DNA of 64,000 nucleotides from Lepidurus packardi (lineage: Eukaryota; Arthropoda; Branchiopoda; Notostraca; Triopsidae): assembly GCA_023053545.1 (NCBI GenBank), contig JAKZAN010000007.1:5642001-5706000 (forward strand). Direction: 5' to 3'. A program made the translations under genes and the position numbers. Below are positions 47,201-61,800 of the stretch, piece by piece. Positions within the stretch are counted from its first letter, which is position 1, and the number at the start of each line of letters is the position of its first letter. Below the pieces are notes generated by a model. It saw nothing but the letters and a program-made list of their open reading frames with translations. It was not told the DNA's origin and searched no databases.

Positions 47201-48989
47201 GGGGCACATCAAGGATACCTGTAAGGACGTGGTTGCGATTTCCATATCGTTATCCTCAGCAAGTTTGTCCTTAACTAATTGGAAGATGGATGAACATTAC
47301 GTAGGAAACGTTATAAATGAACTTACTTAAGCCTTTGGTGTAGTCAGAAGCTCTCTTCCCTTTATTCTTCAGCCTCTGGAGCAGATCATCGGAGGACAAC
47401 TTCCTCACTAGGCTGATGGCCACACAAAACCCACGTCCAACTTCCGAGCTCCATGTTACAACAATCTCATTGGCCAGTAAAGGACTGAGGCGGCACAAGG
47501 ATGTGATATTGACAGGTCGAGGAGGACGTTTGGGTTCCATGCCCGGTTTGTTCGTAGGGATAGGGTTCTAAATAGAAAAGACTTAATTCGTAAGTTCAAC
47601 TAACAAAAATCTAGTCAAATAAACTTACAGGCAAGGTGGCAACTTTGCCATTAACCTTGACAATAACGTTGGATGGGAAACAATCGTCCTGTTCACATGA
47701 GGTCTCTAATAGACAAAAACGCATTTGAATTTGGTTAATGTAATCATTCTTGGATGTTGGACGCATATCCCGGGAAGAGGCAATATCCGTGGCTTGTTGC
47801 GGGGTTAAATGGAATACAAACTTGGCGTCATGGCAGCGACCAGCACCTTGCGGAACTGTCCCAAAATATCAGTATGTACCGTAGTAATTAAGGAGTGTTA
47901 GCTTACCCAAACTAGACGGCCTAAGTAATTCGCCAAGAATGTCATAGAATGCTAACTTCTTTAAACGCACATCAGGAAGAACAGGTACAGAAGCTGAAGC
48001 ACTAGCTTGCATACCAGCTCCTTTGCTAGATGACGTAGAGTATGTTGGATAAGGCACTCCGGTATAGCTTGAGCGAGTCTACAGAAAAAAACAATCGAGT
48101 TTGATTACATGGCTCAAAAGTTTACAACAAATTTGGAGTTACGGAGCTCTGCAAACAATCTTACCTTCTCTACCCCAGTTAAATAAATATTTTTGGAATA
48201 CATGTCTTTAGTAATAACATTTGATCAACACTTAAAATGTTCGATTCTAGTCGCTGCGATTAAAATGGCAAACACAACATAACCTAGCTCTTGCTTGAAT
48301 GACGCATTTAGTAGAGTTGGGCATGCTGTCTAAACCTGTTTTATGGCGTGTTTCAGTCCCTAAAGGAGGTTTCGACCCAACATGCCCCCGTTGACCTCGC
48401 AATGCTTCGCTAGGCCATAAAAAAAAACTAGCGAAAACCTCTTTCTTCTACGTTAAGTACCTCCCCCAGAAAAGATATACACATCAAAAGCTTACGTGCA
48501 ATCCGGAGGACCGTTCCGTTTCTAAAGTATAATGCGATGAACTCCGCGGAGAAGAACTTGGGACAGTAGATGCTGTAGTATAACCTTGACCAGCAGCTTG
48601 CTGCCCGAGTGCAGCATTTTGTTGCCTAGGAACATAACAAATCAGCCGAAAATACCAAAGACAAATCAATCATATAAGCTAAATAATAGTAAAAACGAAG
48701 TTAACCGAAAAAAATAAACGTTGCATTACTGTTCATACTGGATGGACTTGTATAATTCCTTTATTTTCATTATGATATTCGTATTCCTTGTTTTCACCAG
48801 CTCCAGGGCTCTTTGCTGCAGCTCTGTTTTGCGTCCTGACTTGTTCCGACCAGCAAAATTCAGAAGCATCGTCAATTCGGAGACCCGAAAGGCCATTATC
48901 ATGTTCTAATAACCAGAAAACACAATTAAAAATTCAATTTCTACGATGAGAGAGTCAAAAGCCACCTTTAAGACGTCAGTTTCCGTCAT
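44250..48989 (-). CDS. PIAS: PIAS-type E3 SUMO-protein ligase, isoform with short C-terminus
   Basis: Nuclear SUMO ligase (Drosophila Su(var)2-10). Exons (minus): 48966-48989, 48730-48905, 48496-48625, 47907-48078, 47629-47855, 47327-47567, 47040-47274, 46860-46980, 46636-46804, 46516-46582, 44514-44605 and 44250-44326. They sum to 1731 nt and 576 aa. SAP domain in exon 2 ([20 protein letters not shown]). PINIT domain over exons 4-6 ([47 protein letters not shown]). [45 protein letters not shown]-interacting motif [12 protein letters not shown] follows. The last two exons are Ser-rich and end PDIISLD, a PIAS-like terminal motif. A second, longer C-terminus is encoded at 44850-46347 (listed separately). 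Confidence 0.9.
44850..46347 (-). CDS. PIAS: Alternative terminal exon of PIAS (long Ser-rich C-terminus)
   Basis: One open frame of about 1.5 kb in the intron after the exon at 46516-46582. With an acceptor at 46348 (CTCCAAG) it joins that exon in phase 2, gives [17 protein letters not shown], and ends at 44850 with a Tyr/Gly/Asn-rich tail ([10 protein letters not shown]). The isoform would be 1019 aa. The stretch is rich in Ser, Lys and Pro and looks disordered, with SR/SK-type runs ([15 protein letters not shown]). A better-looking acceptor at about 46370 (TTTTCTAG) is out of phase with the upstream donor. It could instead belong to a separate gene, but no upstream start or promoter is evident. 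Confidence 0.6.
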
Positions 48990-49631
48990 GGTTGTGATCT
49001 CTTTAGTATCACGAGTTTCCTATAATGAAAACATCAAAAACACGTCGTGGCACGCTTAAACCGCCATTCCCATCTATGGCCACTACATGCTCGTTCGTCC
49101 TTACTACTAGAAACGCCTTTAGTGTTAACTTATATACTTCAGGCCTGACTGCATGGACGGCCATGCGCATGCTCAGCCGTCTTCTTTGTGGCCAAATCAA
49201 GGCGCGCTTTTTAAATCTTTGCTAGGGAGTCCTGCGTGCCGCACAATTCGGAAGAATTCGGAACAGATTAACCAAAGCCATACTATTTAAACGTCAGTAA
49301 AAATATAAAGTTCCAATCCTTTTTTGAAATAGGTTTATACTACGAATTAGCTTATAACATAAAAGGAATTGTGTGCCATGCAAGTTTTCCGAGCAAAGAT
49401 TCAAAAAACGTGCTTAGATTTGTCCACAACAATGGCGGCTGAGTTTCAGTTAAGTCGCGCATAGCCAGGGCCTATCCGTAGTGTAATATGATCAAAGGAT
49501 TGAGCAATTGACTTTTTAAAAGAAATGAGGGGTGGCGCTGCAGTCGTCCAGAGTCGGAAGTGAGAAAAGGTAAATAATGTCTTTCCAAATAAATTAGCAT
49601 TTAACAGTTTTGTTTTTCTGGCTAGAACAAA
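48990..49631. promoter_or_regulatory. Divergent region PIAS / NDUFS7
   Basis: About 640 bp between the outward-facing start codons. Should hold 5' untranslated exons and promoters of both genes. A 66-codon open frame at 49025-49225 has no support. Confidence 0.45.
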
Positions 49632-50473
<842 letters not shown>

Positions 50474-50618
50474 AATAACGGCGCGTATAAAGAACTACGC
50501 TTTTGGTGGTTCTGTTGTAAAAATCTGCTTGGCCCGTGTTGTAGAAAAAATACATGTATTGGCTTTTACTTGCCAAAAGAGGCAATGATGCAAAAACCCT
50601 TATAGGAATATCAGCAAA

Positions 50619-52132
<1,514 letters not shown>

Positions 52133-52831
52133 TTGAGTAAGAATTCACTTCGATAAATAAAAATCAAAACATCGTACGAAAACAAGTGTTATACACGTGC
52201 GCTAAGCAGTACAGATCGACTACTGTTACTAAACCTTTGTAGATGGCTCTGGAGGATCTATTCCTTTGTGAAAAAACTTTCGAGAAAGCTTTTGTGACAT
52301 GCTCCAGTGTTAGGGACTGGAAATACGGGTTGTGATATTTTTGTGTAGTCTCTGCAATTTTACTCCATATACCATGATTGCTCTAGCAGAAATGGTTTTC
52401 TGTAGTAAGTAGACAAACTCATATATTTGTCCAATTTTCGAAAATATGATTTAAAAGTTTTGCTCCTTAGGAATTGTATCGTAAATCTTTTTTTTTTTAA
52501 AAAGTAAATTGTATCGTAAATCATTTTTGGGTCTTTTTTTTATAAAAAAAACTACGATCAAACCTTGCCCAATCACACTAATTAATCATAACTAAGTCGT
52601 ATTTCTTATATTAAAGCCAGTTTAGTACATTACAATAAATGGCGATCACTTTCATGAGTAACGATTTGCTCGTAAGCTTGATTCCATTCATTGCACTTAT
52701 ATGCTAACTATACACTCTTAAAATCCAGGATGCAAACGGTCAGTTAAGGATGACAGTATTGGATGATGTATTCGACATAGTAAAACAAACATTGACGGTG
52801 ATCGCATGTTAAATAAATATACGCGCTTCCT
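52133..52831. other. Spacer CDK7 / lachesin-DIP-like gene
   Basis: About 700 bp. The CDK7 promoter is at the left and the 3' untranslated region of the Ig gene at the right. An imperfect direct repeat lies near 52450-52520 (GTATCGTAAATC words separated by a T/A run). No gene seen. Confidence 0.45.
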
Positions 52832-55800
52832 TTAAGCTACCACTAATACGAATAAAGAAAGCATGCTTGCAGCGAGGAGACTTGTTTTACGTACACAATC
52901 CACATCGCCACCTGGAAAAGACAAATGCAAAGTTATGAATAAGAAAGGAGCCATGAATATCATTTTGCCAATTACTGGAATTCACTCCTTTTGGCAGCCA
53001 CGAGAAGGTCCAATCACTCTTCGACCGATTCCTATTTAAGTTATTCATCTCGCCTTTTGCAAACTCTTCCGGAATTACGTTTTCTGCAGCGAAGTTCCTG
53101 CCTAGATACAAAATTGCCTTCTACTTATTTCATAATCATTGCTAGTGGTGTAATTACTAACCGCTTCCAGTAGCCGAAAATTGGGGAGTCCTTGTTTGAC
53201 TAAACAAAGCTTCACCTCCGCGATTTCCTGATCCTAAGAAAACAGCACAACAGGTTGAAAGGGTTGATTAAGTAATAAGATTTCGTATTTATTATTGTAG
53301 TGGTATTTATACTACCTAACGTTGGTAAAGGTCCCGTGGGCGAAGACGAGGTTCCCGAACCGGTAGCTAAAACCACATTCAAGACTTAAAAGTTCGTTGT
53401 TACTTTTGTTCGAACATTGCAAAAGTTGGCAGAGGTTTGGAAAGAACTGATAGGAGGAAGGTGTGGGCGGGGCGACGTCGGGGATAGTAAAGAAAGCTGC
53501 TCTCAATGAGTAAGGGTCCGATAATTGCCTTGTGGCAAGAGACAAGGAAGCTGCAACGTTGGCTCCATGCCCAATATAGGCAATCAAAATAACCGTGCAA
53601 GGATATTGCCCGAGGGAAAATACATGCGATGCCTATTCAGTTGTCTGCGTAAGACTGACGATTATAGTGTAAGAAAACCTAATAGCGCCAGCAATAAGAA
53701 TGCTTGCAAGAAAGCGCATGTAAGGTGCAGCTCTAGTTTTACTTGCATTTGACCAGTAAGAAAGCTAACTCGGTTTAGTTGCTTCATTTAACAAGTTTAT
53801 GAGGTGATTTTATCTGGCTTTTATAAGACAACAACCCATCGCTGGCTCGGAGAATCTCAATATTGATAACAAAGCTTATACGAATTAGAAAAGCAAACGA
53901 AGTTCCCATTGTTTTCTCCAGGATATCTCTTTTTCAACTTATTTTTCATTCTTGTCCTCTCCCTCAAGTTTTTCTACTTTTCATAAAATGGAGTAACAAA
54001 GGTCACATACGAGTCTATCAGAGATGCTCTCTCTTCTATCCAGCACGCACACGAGACAGCAAAAGGAAGAAGAGAAAGAGAGAGAGAGAAAACTCTTCAA
54101 TCCATTTTCCTCAGCTTGGTGTTTCCTGGTGGCTGATTCCGGTATCCGGTAGCCACCGATGCCGGGCGTCGTTTCACGCTTGTCCAGACTGACCAGTCAT
54201 CGGATTCTCGGCATCACAGAAATCAGCCTCCCCAACGTCCTATTCCTAAGTAGTATTTTTGGGCTGCCCACGGTCTCAAGCTACTGGACCCCCGTTGCAA
54301 AAGCAGCAGCAGAAGAAAGTCAGTAACCATACGAGGAAGTGAGAGATAGTAGGAGGCTTTCCCTTCCAATCGATACGGTGGGGGGCAGGTCATTTCGCGG
54401 CTCAGCAGATCCAAGGGTCTGCCGTCTGTCAGCGTAAAGGAGGGGAGCGATTCCCGATTCTGATTAGGGCCTCAACGATGTATGCTGAACATCATGCATG
54501 GGTTTTATATACGCAGCGCAACTGACCCTTTGCTTGATTTCAGCTTCTTTCCATATCTTAACCGGAGCCAAATCTCTCCAATATACTTTATTCCTTTTGT
54601 GGCTTCTACCGTTCTACCATTACTAGTGTAGGATATATACTTTCTGGTCAAACAAGTATCCCCCAGCCATCGAGTCTATATTGGGTAGATCACTTTTCTA
54701 TGCTTTGCTTTTAGTTTGATGAATGAGTCGAGGAAAGCTCATGATTCTGAGAACCATCCAAGTGAAGACGAAGCTTTAAAACTGCCAAAGGAGCCAAGCT
54801 AGTTTTAAAATCAAACCGCAGGGTTTCTGCGGTCAACCCAGGGGCTTAACTTTGAGATTGAACTGCCGGAATCCCCAACCGCCCAAATGCAGCATGCCAA
54901 AAAGCTAGCAATCCAAAGGAGGAGGGGGGAGAAAATAGCTCCTATGGGACAAACTTCTTGGCACACTACATGCACCAAAAGGTAGAGGTAAAACTTTCGG
55001 ACATCATTATGATCTCCTAGGGCACACAGAAGACAGCAAAATCGACAACTTGATAAAAGCACGAGCTTCCAGCAAGGCTGCCAACTTCCTTCACTTCGCA
55101 AGGCACTTATTCTACCAGATTCCGGGCAAAGATGAAGTAGACGCGGCTCTTAACTTCATACAGCAGAACCTCGAGTGCAAAGGGAACCAACTGAATTGGA
55201 ATAAAACGTAAGCTTTCATCGAGTTTCCTTGCACGGTGACTAAACAAGAACGTGGAAGGAAGAAAGTATCGTGTGCTCTATATAACCCCATATATAGTGA
55301 TATAGCCCCAATATTCCTTGCTACATATGACTTACCGATGATAGATTACGGCAAACTGGATGGAAGAGCCAACCAAACTTGGACAACAATAGGCATAGCG
55401 AAGAGCAGCTTCAACTTTGGCTCCATTTTGGAGCCCCAACTTGGAAAACGAGGAAGCCTGGCCCTGCATAGCAAACCCCTTTGCCACACGCCAATCTCGA
55501 CCAACAACCTACTTCCCCTTCTTCCTGCTGTGTATGTAAGCCAGCAAAGTTGGGAGTCACATGTCCCCCCGAACACAATTCCTTCCTTCCTATTTATGCT
55601 GATCTCATCAAACACGAAACTCGTTTCCCGATCTTGCTATTTGTACCCGCTTGGACCATTTCAGTGCGGGCCACTAAATGACCCCCACTACATGCCAGAT
55701 AACTTTCACAGCAAAACGGGGAAAATCGTGACAGAAATACACCTGCTTGAAACTTCCCTTCCCTACTACACTTGATTCCTTTTATTAATTAACTAACAAA

Positions 55801-58800
55801 GACAAAAGACCTACAAGCACTTGTGTTTCGCGAATCCGCGTGAGTTTCATAACGGGGAAAACACATGCTTGTCCCTCGCAAAGCTCCCTCCACGAAAGCT
55901 GTTGATGCCCCTGTTCGGAACGGCTTGACGAGACATTTTCTCTGATTTCTGTGGGAGCGCGTGGTATGTGGAGAATAGAGGAAGAAAATCGAAGTTAGTA
56001 GGAATCCCAGCGGGAAACGTGCCGAATGTTATTATGACGCTACTCGGGTCTTGTCTTATACCACAGGCATAGGGGAATGACGCTTTTAAGCGAACAGAAC
56101 AGCACAGATACACCGGGATGCGGCTTGAAGGAGTCGATGCATATGTGCGAGGCTCGGTTGAATGTTGAAGACCTGCTATTGTGTGACAGCCCATCAGATT
56201 GACAGCAGGGGATCTTCCCGCGGGAATTCGGAAAGATACAGAGCAAGCAAAGGTGAAAGTAAGGGAATAAGCTATAAAAACAATCTCATTCGTTTTAAAC
56301 GCCCCGTAAGTACGAGTATGACGAATAAGGAAAAATCGACATTTAATAACATGCTTTAGCGTCTCAATTCCATGTCGGATTTTTCCAGATGTTTTCCTTC
56401 TTTGGTCCACGAAACTGGCAGACCCCTCGGCTTTTAACGTGCGACCAGAATCGGTGTTCAGAATCACTTTTTTCCTTTCATTTTTAAGACGAGATATTTG
56501 TGTATGGATTTTGGACTAGCGGGAATCCACTTTATTAAGAGTTCAATAGATTAGGGGCTGTTAACGTTGCATGAATGTACCAGGGGAAGTGACGTACATT
56601 GCCGGTGCGAAAAGGAAATAATATGGGGCGATCATGTCGCTCAATAAACCAGCCACCCTGCCCGCCACGTCCCGAAGAGAACCTTAATACCCCCCCCCCC
56701 CTGTATTATAGGCGCTTCATTTTTAATCATCATTTTAGAAGAGGAAGAGCTCTTAAATAGCACAGGAAAGACAACACGTTTGAAACGTAGCTTGTAAGAA
56801 TAGGATTCGGATGCGTCATTAAAACACTTGCATTTCTCGCAGTTCTGTCAGGTTTTTCCATGTTAGCGATGGCGTGTCTTCTATTACAAAAGTACGAAAT
56901 AAACGTTCTTTCGTTTTTCCCCTCTTTCTTTTAGCAGACATGGTAAATACGAAAACTAAGAAAAATTGTAGTTCGTTCATTAAGCTAACAACGAAGATCT
57001 TTCCTCGAGACAACTATTCTCACTTTGCTTTCATTAAAACGTAGCCTTAAGAGGGCAATGGCAGCACTCATTTGTCTGCCAGTCAACGTATTTTTCTTGT
57101 GGCCATACACCAGCGAGTTGAGCTCTGACGCTGCAAAGATAAGACGATGCGCCCCCAACAAACTCCATGTTCGACATTAATAGCGGTTTCGATCAAGAGT
57201 CTCTCTTCTCGGTAAAGTCAAGCCCAAGGAAGCTTGACTAACGACCTGCCCAACTGCAGAAAAAATACTCTTCTGTGGCTAAGAAGGGGGAAAGTCGAGC
57301 TTACGGGGCAACGGGAAGATGCTTTTGTATATACAGCCGCAATGAAAGAAAAGTAGTAGCGATCTGCTCTGAAAAAAGCGAAAAGTTTGCTGAGAGTAAC
57401 AGGAGACTGCCACAGCAACTTTTTCGCTCCTTGTCCAAAAAAGAAAAAAAAGAATGCTGTCTTACGGTAAAGTTTGATGACGCCGTCAGCTTCGCCAAAG
57501 GGGTTCTTGGCCAAACATTTGTAAGAGCCATAATCCTTGGTCGACACCTAAATAAAAATGAGAAATAGATTGTTCATAGTTCAGGTATAGTTCCAATAAA
57601 GACCGCAGTATAGCACAGCCGTTTCCGAGTAGAAACATGCACCGTTTAGGACGATTTACGAATCATAAACGATTTTTTACTTGAAGGACCGTCAGTCGGA
57701 GATGCGTTTTATAGGATGGAGCGGCAGCGCTAGAGACCACGGCAGCTGGACTCCAGGTTTGCACGGGATTTACCAGGCCTGCTGTCGGAATAAACCCGGG
57801 TCCCGTGGTGCCACTAATCGACTCCACTTTATACTTCGCAGGGTCATGTAGAACCGTACCATCCGACTTGCTCCAGTAATGTAGCGCGGCCGGGTAAGAT
57901 TCGAGGAAGCATTCCAGGGTAACTGAACTGCCCAACGGAGCTCCTACAAGTTGATGGGGGACCCAAACCACCGGGGCAACTGCAGGGTAAAACGTAGGAA
58001 TTGCATTAATAAAGGGAATAATTTGGTAAGAAGTCGTAAATCATGTACGGAAAGTCGGAAGCTGCATGTATGCGTTGAGGGTAATAACACGTTTGCCAAC
58101 GATATTGTTTCATTTATGAGACACAGTACGCTGTGTATACAACGTCTCCCCTTAAGGCAGCTAATACGGTTGGCTATTGACCATACGGTACCCCACACCA
58201 CAACATTTGTGATTTAAATGGAATATAAACAGTAGTACTAGAGGGCAGAGCAAATGGAGTTGATGTCCGCACATAATATATAATGAAACATTACTCGCTG
58301 AAGGTTTTTAGCAATCAGCAAAAGGGACCGTTTTCGTCACAACATGCACAAAAAGGAAGCCTGCGACACACGCTGTTTATTTAAGCAAGGAATATGAAAC
58401 AAAATCGAAACCCGTAATCGCACTTCGCAAATAATGGTGTTTCCCCTCTGAGTTGCCCTTTTATCTGTTGTCCCTCAATTACATCCCAGAAAGGCATTAT
58501 CGCTGGCATTTGCGACACTTAACGAATCCAATTTAACGTTTTAACATGTTTTCCTATACGTACTTACACTCAACTGACAGGGCAATGCGTTTGCTGACGG
58601 CTGGCGGGACGCCATTCGATGCGATGCATAAGACCTATACGGTAAACACAAAGCAGAGAAGCGCTTTAAATTCGATTCATAATTAGCTCTAGATTCGTTA
58701 TACAAGCCCGAGTTTAATTTGCTAGATAGTAATTTTGAAGAAGGAAGACAGGCAGTGCATTTCTCCCCTAAAAGTTCTTAAGGCTCTCGTATACCTTAGC

Positions 58801-61800
58801 TCGGTATAGGCCGTTAACATGGGGAATATTTTAACAACTTTTTGAGAATACCAGTACATTTCATGAAACATTCTTTGACAGTAAACACGACCGTACTAAT
58901 AGCTAGTGCACAACCAATCCACCTTTTGTAATGAATAAGTTAGTAACATGCAAATTAATTTTGCATCTATTGAAATACGTTTACTAAAAATATGTCCTTT
59001 GGTTTTGCACAACACGTTCTCCGGATTTAGTGAAAAACAGGTGTAATGTATCCAGCTGTCAAAATGACACTAGTGTGTCAGTTTCTAACAATGAATTTTG
59101 TTTTTTTCAAAGTGAAAGAAAGTACAAGTTTTAATGATTCCCATCAACAAAAATTGATTATAATCGTTAACCTAATCTGACTTATCCTAAACTAATCTAA
59201 CCTAACCTGATGTATTTCCTGATGTATAACCTGATGTATTTCCAATCCAACTACCAACTTTCAACTCGAGTGACACCTGTTTGTCATTCTTTTTTCCGGA
59301 GAACGCTTGGAAACAGAAAACAAATACACAACAAACCAAAACATTGACCGTTTTTGTACTCCCGTTTAGAAGAACTTAGCCGGAATGCAGGAAAAGCTTT
59401 TTTGAACATCTCAGACAGTATAACACTATTGCGAAAACAGGATTTGAAAAAAAAAATAGCAAAAAGCAAAATAACCTACCGAGCCCATGTCCAATCTGCT
59501 CACGCGAGGTAATTCCAAAGTTCGACTCTCCCATTCCGGCACTTTAATGTAAAAACAAGAAACAATACCCCCCGGCAGAATGTAAAGTGGGGTTCAGAGA
59601 AGGTTAGTAAATTGCTCTTTCCATCTTACCAACGAGGGTTCGGTTAATATTAATGGCCCTTCCGTCTTCTCTTCGCCATCTCACACTTAAGGGTGGTGAA
59701 CCTGTAGCATAGCAGGACAAAACAACTGAAGAGCCTTCTCGCACCGTAATATCCGAACTGCTCAGTGCATCGTCAATATTAGGAGGAACTAGTAATAGCA
59801 AAAACGAAGGAAACATTGAATCAATTTCTCTTTGTCAGATTAAATACTAGTGTTAACTAGAGCTGTAAACTCAGTACATCCGCATTTAACATGTAGTGCG
59901 CTAAACTTTGTTGAAGTTTATTGCAAATTAGAGAAGACACTCTCAGTCGTAAATTTACCCGAGTTTATTCTCTGGCGCAAGGCGTAGTAATTTTTACGCC
60001 TTCCAGAGCAGACTCCGGGATTTGAATCTGCGTGAACTTTCTAAAGATCTCTGTGGCTGAGCAGCAAAAGTTTGGGTCTTTTTTATAGGTCATGTAAAAG
60101 CAAAATATTCAAATGCTGGTACCTTTCCCCTTTACTTTGCAGGTATTAGCCTAGTTTTTCCCTACCCTGCACCAAACTCTTTGCAAGTCTAACTTGCTGT
60201 TTAGTCTGCTGACCCAAAACAAAATAGCCAGACCCCAAACAAAATAAAAAGTGTACAAGCAAAAAGAAAAAAAAAGCAGGACACAATGGAATATAAAGTT
60301 CTCAAGTATTTTGTATAGCCGCCCCATTGCATTTCTTCTCTTAAAAGACGTTATCATCGATTGAAAAATTTCCATATACCATGTCTCCTGTGTCTCTTTT
60401 TTTATTTTTTTATTTTGGCCTCATGTAGTCCTCTGCTTTTCGAGCTTCAGGTTATTCTTTTATTCTTTCTTGGCCTTTTCGGTATCAGCACAGAGATTGT
60501 GTTCAGTTGACCGTTCAGCTGCAGTGGACACGTAAAGAAATAATCACCTACAGTTTTGTCACACGCGATGTTCTTAACTGAACTCCATATTTCTCTTTTG
60601 TTTCCCCCCCCCCCCCCCACTGCTGCTTTTATTAACCCAAGACTGACATATACCGGAACAAGTAAACAATTTACCGAACGGCTTCTTCTAGTGTGGAAAA
60701 TAGCTTTCAGAATTGTTACTTTTAGAAAACCAAAACACTACTAGATCATTGATTGTAGCGACACCGGTTTGTCTACAGTTTTTGTCATATACCTTACAAG
60801 AGTTGTCGTTTAAATTCCCCGAGCTATTACATAGTTGGGAATGAAAGAAAAACGCAGGTTTCAATTTTTAAAAAAATAAAAAATCTCGGAGTGAAAAAGA
60901 CAGCTCCCTTATTTGCATGGTAAAAGGGTCTTAACGACAAGGTATGAAAAGTGAAGATCAAGATCCTCCAACGTTTACGTAGGTAGAGGAAGTAAGAATG
61001 GGGTGAGAGGAAGGGGGGAGGGTGGTTCCATGAAGTTGGCCTCCTTGAGCAGCTTTCATCACCGTCAATTCTGCTTGGCTGATTCTCCGGCAAAAGGCCG
61101 AACAATGGTAAGATACATTTCTGACTCCAAAACGTATCAGACCAAAAACCACTGCAGTAATACCCTCATTTGACTTATTTTTTTTCCTTTTCCCCTCCCT
61201 TTTTCTGTATACGTCATCCATCTTTTGGGCTTCGTCGTTGCTCTCCTCTTTGTACATCCCCTATACTCGTCTTTGCTTTTGTCCGAGAATACCGAGTATA
61301 CCGAGCAACCTATCTCATCACATTCCGCACGGGGTCATCACGGTATTATAGTCGGCCGAACCCAGAGAAATACGCTTTCAATAGTCCCAGTCCTTTACCA
61401 GAATCAAATCTGGTCTCGTCTAACAAATTATTGAGCAGTAATCAGACCAGGAAGACTAGCAAGAAAACGACCGGAAAAGAGAACGCTATCCATGTCCGTT
61501 TTAGCAAAATACTGGCACAAAAAAGACTAAAAAGTAATAAGAAATGTAACCTTCCGAAAACTTGACCTCTTTTATCTCTCCTCATTTCTCGTTCCCCTTC
61601 TTGTAAAATGAACTTCTTGACACTAACATTATTGGATCAGAAGATGAACGCATCCAAGGTTTAAAAACCACGTTCTCAGTAGCCAAAAAATGTCTATTAT
61701 AACTTCGCGTCCCAGCTGCAGCAGAGGTACTCCCACCGTTACGCGCGGAGCCGTAGGAATGAGAAAGAAGATTTCTTCTCTCGTGTAGTTTTGTCTCCGC

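Noticed and set aside
56690..56701. C homopolymers (12 C here, 15 C at 60604-60618)
   Set aside because: Simple sequence in introns of the Ig gene; no sign of function beyond possible slippage.
59169..59240. Interstitial telomere-like array (CCTAA words)
   Set aside because: Only a handful of degenerate CCTAA words next to three CCTGATGTAT repeats; not a clean TTAGG array.
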